NCBI GenBank assembly: GCA_041393965.1
Contig: JAWKJB010000001.1
Location: 496,001 to 560,000 of the forward strand
Direction: 5' to 3'
Source of the DNA: Acidimicrobiia bacterium
GTDB taxonomy: Bacteria; Actinomycetota; Acidimicrobiia; Spongiisociales; UBA5794
Length of the DNA stretch: 64,000 bases
Both the position numbers and the translations under genes were made by a program. A model generated the notes under the pieces. That model did no database searches and was not told the origin of the DNA. It was given only the letters and a program-made list of their open reading frames with translations. The stretch's first letter is position 1. The number at the start of each line of letters is the position of its first letter. Of this stretch, positions 53,901-61,787 are shown piece by piece.

Positions 53901-53989
53901 TGTGCGGTTGTGGTGGTCACCGACGAGGTGCGGGTGCACGCAGCCGCGAGCATCGCGACGACGACCGCGAGGACAACCCAGCGTCTCAT
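50948..53989 (-). CDS. Very large secreted lipoprotein (1013 aa)
   Basis: Lipoprotein signal MRRWVVLAVVVAMLAAACTR, a proline/threonine-rich spacer, then a long beta-rich region with probable Ig/fibronectin-like units (VRVELWNANDLIESYEPGEP, TGASATSLPLWTRIHEPPAE), a second Thr/Pro segment near residue 400, and a helical region (residues about 690-830) with several cysteines (NCSVLASECKKLAEDLVDKM). No enzyme motif recognised. Cotranscribed with the Ig/FN3 protein. Possibly a cell-surface structural or adhesion protein; family unknown. Confidence 0.7.
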   Translation of the reverse strand: MRRWVVLAVVVAMLAAACTRTSSVTTTTAQQGPGPTVENPASNPPPPPAEIAPVLRRPGVPGDLFSGIPTLLDTMTFAANPIVRVELWNANDLIESYEPGEPVTELHHIWEWTPQGAGFQGIVLRAYDTTGASATSLPLWTRIHEPPAELALQASVPAPMPAQRANNLIAPQPAIAIDAKTCIASVNLPAVQDATGILVNAAAFGSAGFVPLPPVGGDGGLVSIPLGASPVMLFVEPYDEAARNPGPPTLIEPPAECADSGWSGDLDFSDGLLHAAVDRAYLYVTTDGNTWDRVPQQEGAFVSKGPDGAFNFGPLPSTDTGTGPVIVEGWGWSDGTLVPLGRSQWQPSTDGATSGFGNAVEIADLGSVIPDSSLDWIIKSTPVRTGTICTYDPPAPTPTTTTNPINVVGSTAAPPTTAPSYIATLPEPCTNYLPGSYTNAFRWAPLAGGTGLTHGLVQVSTTPPPADPALNFPGMVLTQTVPLPQGESSTDFSVDLGPAIDPPATEVTSQDVWQTMTYKALPGLGNPTDSNAPTRSAAVAIDLLPLLPWLTTDTLWVRVVPFAGKQLVAGESNEVVIDLLREPPPPEPDSSQPASMSIQVRMTPPSLPNPSYSRCVRVVSNPFGSNNPAPYETPLWYIMRGEPVPTQGAFDKFYQWAEDQAFVYENGVKVHKGMVPGSTVCAGKLSPPSKQWWDYIGDAIGYVGWVWDQFVAVWEFAKDLTAELLATVTGCNTIVAATGKSDEDAKKLCKGWSKTAINGVLMYFGVPPTMPQFKGLAEIGKGELEAWLVKQAEAQGLFDNCSVLASECKKLAEDLVDKMLDEMQIAATKAVTQAATTGSQWILNIHPGIYVVPEPAGTMAPAMFEVTITRSADPSAPAPPALCTYTGQVFGQKSSYSWQNYGTGKWIQSQPVGGYVMLPESISIDLSGLAPGESRKTVLALDQIAKWYLPGQSPQLPKTPWNIDPKPWIFLTWTGEGATTLTTSLAGSAGCGWASQTHPVDGKYTEPWEIPYP

Positions 53990-54351
53990 GACAACGATCT
54001 GATGTCAGCCCGCATCGCGGCGGTGTACACCTGTCGTTCGATGGTTGTTGCCACAACGGATTCCTGGTCAGCGTCCGAGCACCGCTCCGTCCCAACATAC
54101 CTCGCAGTCTTATCGTCGCCTGAAGGTGGCATGGCCTGATCGGCCATGACGCGCGCTGGCCTGATACCGGCGGTCTGCGAGTAACCGCAGCATCGATCCA
54201 TCGCTACCTCCAGGGGAGTTGACAGAATTTGGCCTCGGTGGGTGTCGATCTTCGTCGTTGGTCCCTGACAAGTCAAAGCCGACCAACGACCCGTGCTGTG
54301 ACGGGATCCTGCCCCGCGATCGCGTAGACTTGGCGCGAGAAAGGAGTCATC
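53990..54351. other. 362-bp intergenic region with two palindromes
   Basis: No gene seen. It holds CATGGCC-TGATC-GGCCATG at 54130-54148 and a 10-bp inverted repeat GTCGTTGGTC/GACCAACGAC at 54254-54290, about 60 bp before the next start codon. Both divergent genes must have their promoters here, so these may be operators or transcript-leader hairpins. Confidence 0.5.
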
Positions 54352-54789
54352 ATGAGGAAGACCGCATTCATCGCGTCGATCGTTGTCGGTGTCGTACTCA
54401 TCATCGGGGGCGTCGCAACATGGATCGTCGTGAGCAACACCCTCGCGGATCAGAAAATCACCGTCGCCGACGATGCGAGCTGTCTCGCAGGGGACGATGT
54501 CAACGGACCGTTCAGCGCCTACTGCCAAGCAAAGGTCATCAACGACCACACCCTCGAGTCCACCGGTGGCAAGACCTACGCCGAGCTCGACCGCGACGAT
54601 CCGCTCCGCCAGGTTGCCATGAACTCGGCGTTCCTCCAGGCGTCGCTGTTCACTTCGGTCGTCGCCTTCGGTGTGGCTGGCATGGCGATCCTTGTCGGGA
54701 TCCTGTTCATCCTGATCGGTCTCGGGATGCGTGATGTCTCGGAGGTTGTGGCCGCATCCGACCACGCCGACACTGGGGATGGCGGCTGA
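54352..54789 (+). CDS. Two-span membrane protein (145 aa)
   Basis: Membrane spans FIASIVVGVVLIIGGVATWI and VAFGVAGMAILVGILFILIG flank an outer loop of about 70 residues with two cysteines (ASCLAGDDV, AYCQAKV) likely disulfide-bonded. GAAAGGAGTC precedes the ATG. The form (MRKTAFIAS...VSNTLADQKITV) recurs as an uncharacterised actinobacterial family. Convergent with the DUF885 gene. Confidence 0.72.
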   Translation: MRKTAFIASIVVGVVLIIGGVATWIVVSNTLADQKITVADDASCLAGDDVNGPFSAYCQAKVINDHTLESTGGKTYAELDRDDPLRQVAMNSAFLQASLFTSVVAFGVAGMAILVGILFILIGLGMRDVSEVVAASDHADTGDGG

Positions 54790-54795
54790 ATCCCG

Positions 54796-56472
54796 TCACG
54801 GTGACGCGGCGCGGGTACTCCACTCGGTGACGATACGGTCAAGGGTCGGGAGCGTGACAAGCCCCGACCCGAGCACCGCGTCGTGGAACCCCTTGATGTC
54901 GAAGGACTCGCCCATCGCCAGTTGCGTTTCGGCTCGCATCCGCTGGATCTCGAGCCGACCGATCATGTAGGACACGGCTTGGCCGGGGTCGGACAGGTAC
55001 CGGTCGATTTCTTCGATGATCGAATGCATGGTCATCGGCGAGTTGTCGGCCATGTAGTCGATCGCCCGCTGTCGCGACCACCCGAGGGCGTGCATGCCGG
55101 TATCGACGACGAGCCGGCACGCTCGCATCGAATCTGCCGACAGCATCCCGACGCGGTCGAGGTCGGTCGTATAGAGGCCCATCTCGTCGGCGAGGCGTTC
55201 CGTGTACAGGCCCCACCCCTCGCCGTACGCGGAGATGAACCCGTTGCGCTGGAAGGCGGGGACCGCGTCACCGAGTTCCTGCGCGATGGCGATCTGGAGA
55301 TGGTGGCCGGGGATTCCCTCGTGGAACGCCGTGGACTGCACCTCGTAGGTCGCCCACGAGGTCGGATCCGCCGTGTTCATGAAGAAGGTGCCTTCGCGTG
55401 AACCGTCCTCGGCTGGCGGGTAGTAGAAGGCGACGGCGCCGTGCCGGGTTTCTTGCACGAAGCAGTTCGATTGTGGGAGACGCCCGAACCAGTCTGGCAT
55501 CGCCGCTTTGGCTGCGGCGAACGCCTCTTCGGATTGGGCGACGACATCGGCGCCGCTCGTGTGGTGAAGCGCCGGATCGTCACGGAGCGCGGTGAAGATC
55601 CCGGCGAGATCGTCGGTGCCGATGATCGGACCCGCGATCGCTCGATACTCGGTGGCGAGGCGATCGATCTGCTGAAGGCCGATCTCGTGAATCTCCCCTG
55701 CCTGCATTGGCATGGTGGTGTACTTCTCGAGGAGCCGTGCGTAGACGAGGTCGCCGTCGGGGAGGTAGGCAAGGCCCGCTTCATCGTCGGATCGAGCGAC
55801 GGGCCCAACCTCGTCGCGGATGACATCACGGTACCTGCCGAGCGCGGGGCGCACCGTGTCGGTGACGATGGCAGCAGCCCGTTCCTTCCACGCCGCGATG
55901 TCGGTATCGGTGAACGAGTCGGGCATGGCAGCCCTGAGGAACGCATCGTCGGCGACCGGCGTGTCGAGGAGCGTGTCGATGGCCGCAACGGTTTTGTCGA
56001 CGGCGAACCTCGCGTTGACGCGACCAGTCGCGATGCCCTCACGGAGTCGCTGCGACAGCTGGTCGAACATCGTTGCGATGGCGCGATACTTGTCGAGCAT
56101 CGCCTCGGCGTGCTCTGGAGTCTCGACCGACAGTTGCGGGATCAGGATCTCAAAGACGATGTGAGGCCCGAATGTCGGGTCGATACCGAACTCCGCCTGG
56201 CGCGTCTCGGTGACACCCGCTGCGGTGCTGCATTCGTAGATGAGCGTTTCGCGCGTCACCTGGTCTGGCGCATCGAGCGAACCGGGGTCGATGCCTTGCG
56301 CTTCGTGCGCGATGCGGCGATAGGCAGCGATGTCGCGGTCCTCGGCTTCCCTCGAAGCATCTTCGATCCGGTCGATGTACCGGTAGTCCCCCAACAGGTG
56401 CGCTTCGGTGGGGTTGCGCTCGAGGAAGTACTCCCAGTACTCGTCGGCAAGTGCCCGCAGGTCGTTGTTCAT
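54796..56472 (-). CDS. DUF885 family protein (predicted metallopeptidase-like)
   Basis: A 558-residue DUF885 protein, an all-helical family related to M32-type zincins. The putative zinc site is HEGIPGHH in TAFHEGIPGHHLQIAIAQEL near residue 385, with the distal glutamate in SAYGEGWGLYTERLADEM. The N-terminus ADEYWEYFLERNPTEAHLLG is typical. Substrate and reaction remain unproven. Its start lies 180 bp from the divergent sigma factor gene. Confidence 0.9.
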   Translation of the reverse strand: MNNDLRALADEYWEYFLERNPTEAHLLGDYRYIDRIEDASREAEDRDIAAYRRIAHEAQGIDPGSLDAPDQVTRETLIYECSTAAGVTETRQAEFGIDPTFGPHIVFEILIPQLSVETPEHAEAMLDKYRAIATMFDQLSQRLREGIATGRVNARFAVDKTVAAIDTLLDTPVADDAFLRAAMPDSFTDTDIAAWKERAAAIVTDTVRPALGRYRDVIRDEVGPVARSDDEAGLAYLPDGDLVYARLLEKYTTMPMQAGEIHEIGLQQIDRLATEYRAIAGPIIGTDDLAGIFTALRDDPALHHTSGADVVAQSEEAFAAAKAAMPDWFGRLPQSNCFVQETRHGAVAFYYPPAEDGSREGTFFMNTADPTSWATYEVQSTAFHEGIPGHHLQIAIAQELGDAVPAFQRNGFISAYGEGWGLYTERLADEMGLYTTDLDRVGMLSADSMRACRLVVDTGMHALGWSRQRAIDYMADNSPMTMHSIIEEIDRYLSDPGQAVSYMIGRLEIQRMRAETQLAMGESFDIKGFHDAVLGSGLVTLPTLDRIVTEWSTRAASP

Positions 56473-56652
56473 TCATCCTCCGGTGGCGGTCGCGTTCCAG
56501 CCTATTGGATCACAAGTCGTCTCCTTTGCGATTGGCGTCCAAATGCCTGTCAACCCGGAGCGTCCTTTCGTGCATCGTGGGGTATGACCATCACGGCGCA
56601 TTGCCATCCCGCATTCGGGCGCGTACGGTTGGAGCGGATCGGAGGTCTCGCC

Positions 56653-57126
56653 ATGGAGGAACGGATTCGGGCCTTCGTCGACACCGAGTACGGCAAGGTC
56701 GTGTCTGCTGTCCGAGCCGCGACGGGACGATCCGACGGCGCCGAAGACGCGGTGCAAGAGGCGCTGGTCAAGGTGCTTCGCGATGGTCACCACCCTGACA
56801 ATCTCGCTGCGTGGGTGACGGTTGTTGCAACCAACGAGGTGCGCCGGGTGCAGCGCCGCCAACTCACCGAACGCCGTGTCTCGCCACGAACCTCTCAACC
56901 CGCCGATGGGGGCCTCGAAGGGGTTGCTGTTGCGACCGATGTTCGCAAGGCGATCGCTGACCTTCCGGATCGTCAACGAGAGATCGTCATGCTCTTCTGC
57001 TACCTGGACGCGTCGGTCGCCGATATCGCTGCATCGATGGGGATCTCGGGCGGAACGGTCAAGACCCAACTCCACCGTGCGCGAGCAACGCTCGGTGAAG
57101 CCCTCGGTTTGGAGGCACGACCATGA
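56653..57126 (+). CDS. ECF-type RNA polymerase sigma factor
   Basis: A 157-residue ECF sigma factor (SigE-type): region 2 is AEDAVQEALVKVLRDG, region 4 is LPDRQREIVMLFCYLDASVA then MGISGGTVKTQLHRAR. GGAGGTC precedes the ATG at 56653; the frame is open much further upstream, but only antisense to the DUF885 gene. Its stop overlaps the next start (ATGA). The partner gene and the giant exported protein downstream are likely targets or regulators. Confidence 0.88.
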   Translation: MEERIRAFVDTEYGKVVSAVRAATGRSDGAEDAVQEALVKVLRDGHHPDNLAAWVTVVATNEVRRVQRRQLTERRVSPRTSQPADGGLEGVAVATDVRKAIADLPDRQREIVMLFCYLDASVADIAASMGISGGTVKTQLHRARATLGEALGLEARP

Positions 57127-58109
57127 ACCTCGACGACCGCTTGCGCGAAGCCATCCACGACGCGTTCCCGCCGGCGAAACCTCGGGACGGGCTTGCCGAC
57201 GAGATCATCAAGGCTGCTTCGAGGCCCGCCCCCGGTCCCGGGCTCGGCGGTGCCGGCATGTGGATCGCCATCGGTGTGGTAGCGGCTGCGATCCTCGGTG
57301 CGGTCCTCGGCCTGTCCGCCCGCGGTGGTGCACCTGCACCGGCGGTGGTCGGTCTTGACGGTGTTGCGGTCTACGCCTGCCCTGGAGATGGTCAGGTCGG
57401 CACGCTCCACCGTGGCGACCGGATTTTCATCACGGGCCGCACGGCGGATGGGTCGTGGCTATCAGTGCGCAATGTGCGCGGTTCCGGGCAGGCGGTGTTC
57501 ATCCGGGCCAGCCATGTTGTTGAAGACTCGGATGTGGCGCATCTCCCCGAGCGCGACTGCGACGATCACGGCATCCTCGTCGTCGGCTCGCCGCCTCCCA
57601 CCACGGCCCCGCCGAGCACCGTCCCGGAGACCACTACGACGATCCCGGACACGACCACGATTCCGGCTCCGACGACGACCGTGCCGGCTCCGACGACGAC
57701 CGTGCCAGCTCCGACGACGACGGTGCCCGATACGACCGCTCCCCGGATCAGCAACACATCCGCGGTCCCGGAAGTCATCTGGGAAGAGGACACGGACTTC
57801 ATCAGCTGCCCACCCAACACACCCCGTGAGTCGATCATTTCGGCGACCGTCACCGACAATGTGGCCGTCGCATCCGTGACCGCATCGTGGACCGACCCGT
57901 CAGGGACCCAGACGGTGCCTATGGCTGGCGGCGTCACCCGCACCACGGTCTTCGGTCCGTACGAGGCTGACACGTGGGACCCGTTTCCATGGGAGCCCGG
58001 TTTTGAGCATCAGGTCACGATCACGATCACGGCCAAGGACGCTGTCGGGAACACCGCGGCGGCACAGGTCGAGGTCACCGTCACCGAAGTCGGGACATGC
58101 TTCATATGA
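57123..58109 (+). CDS. Sigma-linked membrane protein with SH3-like and Thr/Pro-repeat regions
   Basis: A 328-residue single-pass protein: a short cytoplasmic part (MNLDDRLREAIHDAFPPAKP), one membrane helix (residues about 46-68), an SH3-like domain (VAVYACPGDGQVGTLHRGDR ... SWLSVRNVRGSGQAVFIRAS), a Thr/Pro linker with tandem PAPTTTV units, and a beta-sandwich outer domain. The position right after the sigma gene and the topology are those of an anti-sigma or sensor, with the outer domains reading envelope state. No zinc motif seen. Confidence 0.68.
   Translation: MNLDDRLREAIHDAFPPAKPRDGLADEIIKAASRPAPGPGLGGAGMWIAIGVVAAAILGAVLGLSARGGAPAPAVVGLDGVAVYACPGDGQVGTLHRGDRIFITGRTADGSWLSVRNVRGSGQAVFIRASHVVEDSDVAHLPERDCDDHGILVVGSPPPTTAPPSTVPETTTTIPDTTTIPAPTTTVPAPTTTVPAPTTTVPDTTAPRISNTSAVPEVIWEEDTDFISCPPNTPRESIISATVTDNVAVASVTASWTDPSGTQTVPMAGGVTRTTVFGPYEADTWDPFPWEPGFEHQVTITITAKDAVGNTAAAQVEVTVTEVGTCFI
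57663..57725 (+). repeat. 21-bp coding tandem repeat
   Basis: Three near-exact copies of a 21-bp unit beginning CCGGCTCCGACGACGACCGT, encoding PAPTTTV each time. Copy number is likely to vary by slippage, altering the length of the extracellular linker. Confidence 0.85.
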
Positions 58110-60934
58110 GCCGCCGACTCGTCACCGTCGCAGCCACCTTGGTGTCGATGATCGCGGCGGGTGCGCTCGCCTTCTGGATCGCGACCACCCTCACAAGCGA
58201 AACCGCTCTACCTCCCGCGGCCCTTCCGGAGTTCGGGGAATACGAGCTCGTCGTGGTTCCGACCCCTGTCTTTGGGGACCATCCGTGGGAAGCGGGTCTC
58301 GAGCTGGCGGCGATCGACGACGCGAGCCGAACCGCAGCAAGCGAGCTCGGCGTCGTCCTCGAACAAGGCGACATGGTGGCCCAGCCCGTCGTGCCGGCGC
58401 ACGACGGGTCGCCCGGTTCTGCCTCCGCGGGTTCGGGAACTCCGCCTGATCCGACGGACCCCGCAGCTCCTGGGGACCCCGCAGGAGGCCCGGTCGATGA
58501 GCCGGACGGTGGCGGGATCCCGATGCATCCCCCCGGTGACACCGATCCAGCCGACACCCACATGGAGGACGGCTGTGCGGAGGACCCAACCCCGGCGTCG
58601 TGCCCCGAAGGGGTGGGCGGAACCGTCCTTGCGATCAGGTCACTCCCCGACCTTGTCGGGCTGGGAGTCTTTCAGCCTTCACCTCCCGGAGCCGCCCCAT
58701 ACAACGGTTACCCGGAATGCCCCCCCGTCTCTCCCACGGCCGGCACCGTGCAACTCGGAATCACAACGAACCGGCCGGCAACTACGCGGGTCGAATACCA
58801 CCCGACGAGTCCCCACCTGCTTCCCCCACCACCTGACGGGCTCACGAGTTGGGGCGCATTCCACCCCGACCTTCCGATCGAGTCCTTCGAGGTAATGACA
58901 CCCACCGCGGCGGAAGCCCCGTGGGTGGCATGGGTCGAGGACGAAGCCGCAGGCTATGACGATCCCCGCTACTGGATCCACCACTGCAGGCAGATTTCCG
59001 ATCTTGCCCCCGGCGATTACATCGCACGGTTCATCTTCACCGACAAGTACGACCCAACGATCGTGTACACGAGGAGCCCGATGCGGTTCCGTGTCCCCGA
59101 TGCCGACGGTGCCGTGCGCGTCCTCCGACGTCGACCCGTCTCCCTCGTCGGATACGGCATCGATCGGCTCTATGTGGCTGCGACCCGAAAGCCGGATCAG
59201 GTCCTCCAGGTCGCCGCCTACGAACGCGACGGCACGGAATCGTGTGACACCGGAGGCGACCCAGCGAGCCTCCGATTGAGGGAAGAAGGCAGGCTCGATG
59301 GGCGCCTGATCGCCGACGACGAGATCCCTCGCGATGTCCTTACCGATCCCGAGTATCCCTATTTCCGAGAGCATTCCCGCAGCGTGCTCACCCAGATGCA
59401 TCTCACCGAGGGAACGGACTACCTCGTCTGCGTGTACTGGCTGTCCGTCGGCGGTCCGAGCTTCGAGCCTGTCGCTGTCGAGGAGGCAGAAGCTGCGTAT
59501 GTCTCGACGCCCGAAGCGTATCGACCAACGATCCGGCTGCACGGATTCGTCAACTTGTTCGGTGAGGTGGAGGGTGCACAGGCGGCCATGTGGGACCTTG
59601 ACTGTTCCGGCCACTACATGGCGTTCGAGGGACGGTTCGAGTCGGAACGGCGGCTGGACCCGTCAGTCGTGCTGTGCGAGCGTTCGACACAGCTCACCGA
59701 CTGGAACCTCAACGGCATCCCGATCTCGACCATCGCCAATGAGGTCAGCAGAGGGAGCCTCGAGCGACGAAACCGTCTCCGGGTCAACCTGTCGTGTGTC
59801 ACTGCCCCCTGTCCCGCCCGTTCGAGCGAGATCGCGCTGGTTCCGCTGCCGGATGTGCCCACCGTACGGAGACTGTGCGGATCAGGGTGGGGTTCTGGAT
59901 GCGACGACGAGATCCCGATGCGAAGTGCCGGGAACGCCTTGATCGAGATCTCCTTTGACGCCACCCCGGGGAACGGCGCCACCCGCTGGAGCATCGGCAA
60001 CACGGAGGGGTTCACGGATACACCCCCACCGGTACCGGAGGACCCCAGAATCGACGCGTCATCCACCGCATCGGTCGTTCGCGATGGTACAACGGGGGCC
60101 CCGGCGAGCGCGAAGCTCGATGTGACGGTGAGGGCCGACCGGCCGGTGACGCTGTCCATGGACATCGTCTCGGACGCTGAAGGTGGCGACGCCTGCTTCG
60201 TTGGTCTGCCGAGCTCCTACCGCGCTGATGAGCCCGCCACGACCCACAGCTTCACCTTCCACGACCTGTGCCTGTTCGAGAGCTACCGAATCGTCGTGAA
60301 CGGAGCAGATGCTGCGGGTCGCCCGACGAGACTGCTCGATCCTGCGACGAGAGACTGGACGACCAACACCTTCGATGCTCTCACCCCCGCGCTGCGGCTC
60401 GAGATGGTCGGTACGCTCGAGGTCACGCCGCCATCGGACGGGTTCTGGCACCATCTGCGGATGAGCCCCCTTTCGATCACTCCGGATTTGGCAGGAACGG
60501 ACGCGCCCCGCCGGTTCCTCTTCCCTGGTTCGACCGAGGTGGATTGGCTGCGACTGCCCGGGGTGCAATCCGAAGTCGGAGCGAGCGGCTGGTCCGTCTT
60601 CTCCCGTGCATGCGGCGGCGTTTCCTGGGCGTGCGGTCTGCCGTCGGCCGGACCGTTGTCGATCACCAACGCCGACGACGGGATTCGGCCGGGCATCCAT
60701 GTGCCCTATGTGGGTTCGACGATGAACGATGTGGCCATCGTGGTCGATATCAATCGGGGCGGAGCACCCGACTTCGGGGACCCTGACATACCCTGCTCGG
60801 CAGGCGCGTCGATCAAACAGGTCGAGTTGCGAGGAACCGTCAGCCTCCAGGACCTGTTCGCGGGTGTTGAGCTCACCTCGGAGTCCGGTTCGGTCCGCGT
60901 CACGCTGCGAGCGATCCGCTGGACCGCCGTGTGA
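58106..60934 (+). CDS. Very large secreted protein (942 aa)
   Basis: Signal or anchor MSRRLVTVAATLVSMIAAGA then ALAFWIATTL, a Pro/Gly/Asp-rich segment (residues about 110-150), and a long mature region with probable fibronectin-like units (GTVQLGITTNRPATTRVEYH, LAPGDYIARFIFTDKYDPTI) and around twenty cysteines. No catalytic motif recognised. The ATG overlaps the stop of the sigma-linked protein gene, so sigma factor, sensor and this protein form one coupled operon. It parallels the large secreted protein on the other strand at 50948-53989. Confidence 0.7.
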   Translation: MSRRLVTVAATLVSMIAAGALAFWIATTLTSETALPPAALPEFGEYELVVVPTPVFGDHPWEAGLELAAIDDASRTAASELGVVLEQGDMVAQPVVPAHDGSPGSASAGSGTPPDPTDPAAPGDPAGGPVDEPDGGGIPMHPPGDTDPADTHMEDGCAEDPTPASCPEGVGGTVLAIRSLPDLVGLGVFQPSPPGAAPYNGYPECPPVSPTAGTVQLGITTNRPATTRVEYHPTSPHLLPPPPDGLTSWGAFHPDLPIESFEVMTPTAAEAPWVAWVEDEAAGYDDPRYWIHHCRQISDLAPGDYIARFIFTDKYDPTIVYTRSPMRFRVPDADGAVRVLRRRPVSLVGYGIDRLYVAATRKPDQVLQVAAYERDGTESCDTGGDPASLRLREEGRLDGRLIADDEIPRDVLTDPEYPYFREHSRSVLTQMHLTEGTDYLVCVYWLSVGGPSFEPVAVEEAEAAYVSTPEAYRPTIRLHGFVNLFGEVEGAQAAMWDLDCSGHYMAFEGRFESERRLDPSVVLCERSTQLTDWNLNGIPISTIANEVSRGSLERRNRLRVNLSCVTAPCPARSSEIALVPLPDVPTVRRLCGSGWGSGCDDEIPMRSAGNALIEISFDATPGNGATRWSIGNTEGFTDTPPPVPEDPRIDASSTASVVRDGTTGAPASAKLDVTVRADRPVTLSMDIVSDAEGGDACFVGLPSSYRADEPATTHSFTFHDLCLFESYRIVVNGADAAGRPTRLLDPATRDWTTNTFDALTPALRLEMVGTLEVTPPSDGFWHHLRMSPLSITPDLAGTDAPRRFLFPGSTEVDWLRLPGVQSEVGASGWSVFSRACGGVSWACGLPSAGPLSITNADDGIRPGIHVPYVGSTMNDVAIVVDINRGGAPDFGDPDIPCSAGASIKQVELRGTVSLQDLFAGVELTSESGSVRVTLRAIRWTAV

Positions 60935-60991
60935 TCTGGCCGTCGCTGGGCGAGGTCCTGGCAGGTTGACAGGTCGCGGGTAGCGAAGGGG

Positions 60992-61195
60992 TCAGGGCGG
61001 TTGCGGGTTGCGCCAGGCGTCCCAAGCCGGAGACGACGGATCAGTCCCGGCGTCGAAAAGACCCATCGTGTCGAAAGGGACCACGGCGAGTGGGTCCCAC
61101 AGGAAGCTCCAGATGACGATCTCAGGTTCGACCGGTGCCAGCAGCTCGCGCATCCGACGGATGGCTTCCACCTGCTCGGCGGCATCGGCATCCCA
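60992..61195 (-). pseudogene. C-terminal fragment of a lost gene
   Basis: Sixty-seven codons in the minus strand give convincing protein: WDADAAEQVEAIRRMRELLA, then a tryptophan-rich stretch VIWSFLWDPLAVVPFDTMGL and ending WDAWRNPQPP. An in-frame stop lies just upstream (TGA before GACACATCC) and no start codon is available, so only the C-terminus survives. The ending resembles those of glycosidase-like TIM-barrel proteins, but that is a weak impression. The rest of the 60935-61348 gap shows nothing. Confidence 0.45.
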
Positions 61196-61348
61196 GGATG
61201 TGTCTCATCATTGGATCGGATCTCGGCAGTACTCACCCATCCCCGGGCTCCCGGCTCAGTCAGGCATCGACCCGCAAGCGCCGATGGTTGTTTGGACGCG
61301 GGGCCGAGAGGGTAGAGCATTGGGGATCATCGATGAAAGGAGACACGC

Positions 61349-61504
61349 ATGATCGTCCTTGGGGTCATTCTCATTGTCTTAGGAATACTGTTGAACATTG
61401 GCATCCTCTACACCATCGGTGCGGTGCTCGCCGTCGTCGGTGTCATATTGTGGCTTCTCGGTGCAATGGGTCGCCAGGTTGGCCCGAGAGGCCACTACTG
61501 GTAG
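61349..61504 (+). CDS. DUF6131-like small membrane protein (51 aa)
   Basis: MIVLGVILIVLGILLNIGIL, a second hydrophobic stretch with the turn YTIGAVLAVVGVILWLLGAM, and the end GRQVGPRGHYW. The two-helix hairpin and terminal HYW match a common actinobacterial small-protein family (DUF6131). AAAGGAGA precedes the ATG, and a terminator follows 13 bp after the stop. Confidence 0.82.
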   Translation: MIVLGVILIVLGILLNIGILYTIGAVLAVVGVILWLLGAMGRQVGPRGHYW

Positions 61505-61517
61505 ATCGTTCCAAGAC

Positions 61518-61549
61518 ACAGGACCCGCCATTTCGTCGGCGGGTTCTGT
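61518..61549 (+). terminator. Terminator hairpin
   Basis: ACAGGACCCGCC and GGCGGGTTCTGT form a 12-bp stem with one G-T pair and an 8-base loop, 13 bp after the stop of the DUF6131-like gene. Confidence 0.75.
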
Positions 61550-61628
61550 CGCGCAGAAGAAGCAAGAGACTCCAAATACCCGAGAAGCCATGTTTGGGCC
61601 TCCTCGATTGCGGGTATGACATCAGTTG

Positions 61629-61746
61629 AAGCCCGAGGGGCTTTCGGAGAGTCGGGATCTCCCGGCTGAGACCTCGTAAACGAGCGAGGATATCCGTTGA
61701 ACCTGAACCGGATCATGCCGGCGCAGGAATCGAGTTCCTCGGGCTT
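61629..61746 (+). promoter_or_regulatory. Thiamine pyrophosphate (TPP) riboswitch
   Basis: P1 is perfect: AAGCCCGAGG (61629-61638) with CCTCGGGCTT (61737-61746). Inside are the diagnostic TPP-aptamer elements GGCTGAGA (pyrimidine sensor) and GAACCTGAACCGGATCATGC followed by CGGCGCAGGAA (pyrophosphate sensor). No thiamine gene follows; the next start codon is that of a 54-residue unknown protein at 61788. Confidence 0.93.
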
Positions 61747-61787
61747 CTTTGACGCCATGACACGCTCCGAACGGAAAGGAGTCGGAT

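Noticed and set aside
55441..56652. Long N-terminal extension of the ECF sigma factor
   Set aside because: It is antisense to the DUF885 gene; the ribosome site GGAGGTC and the sigma fold place the start at 56653.
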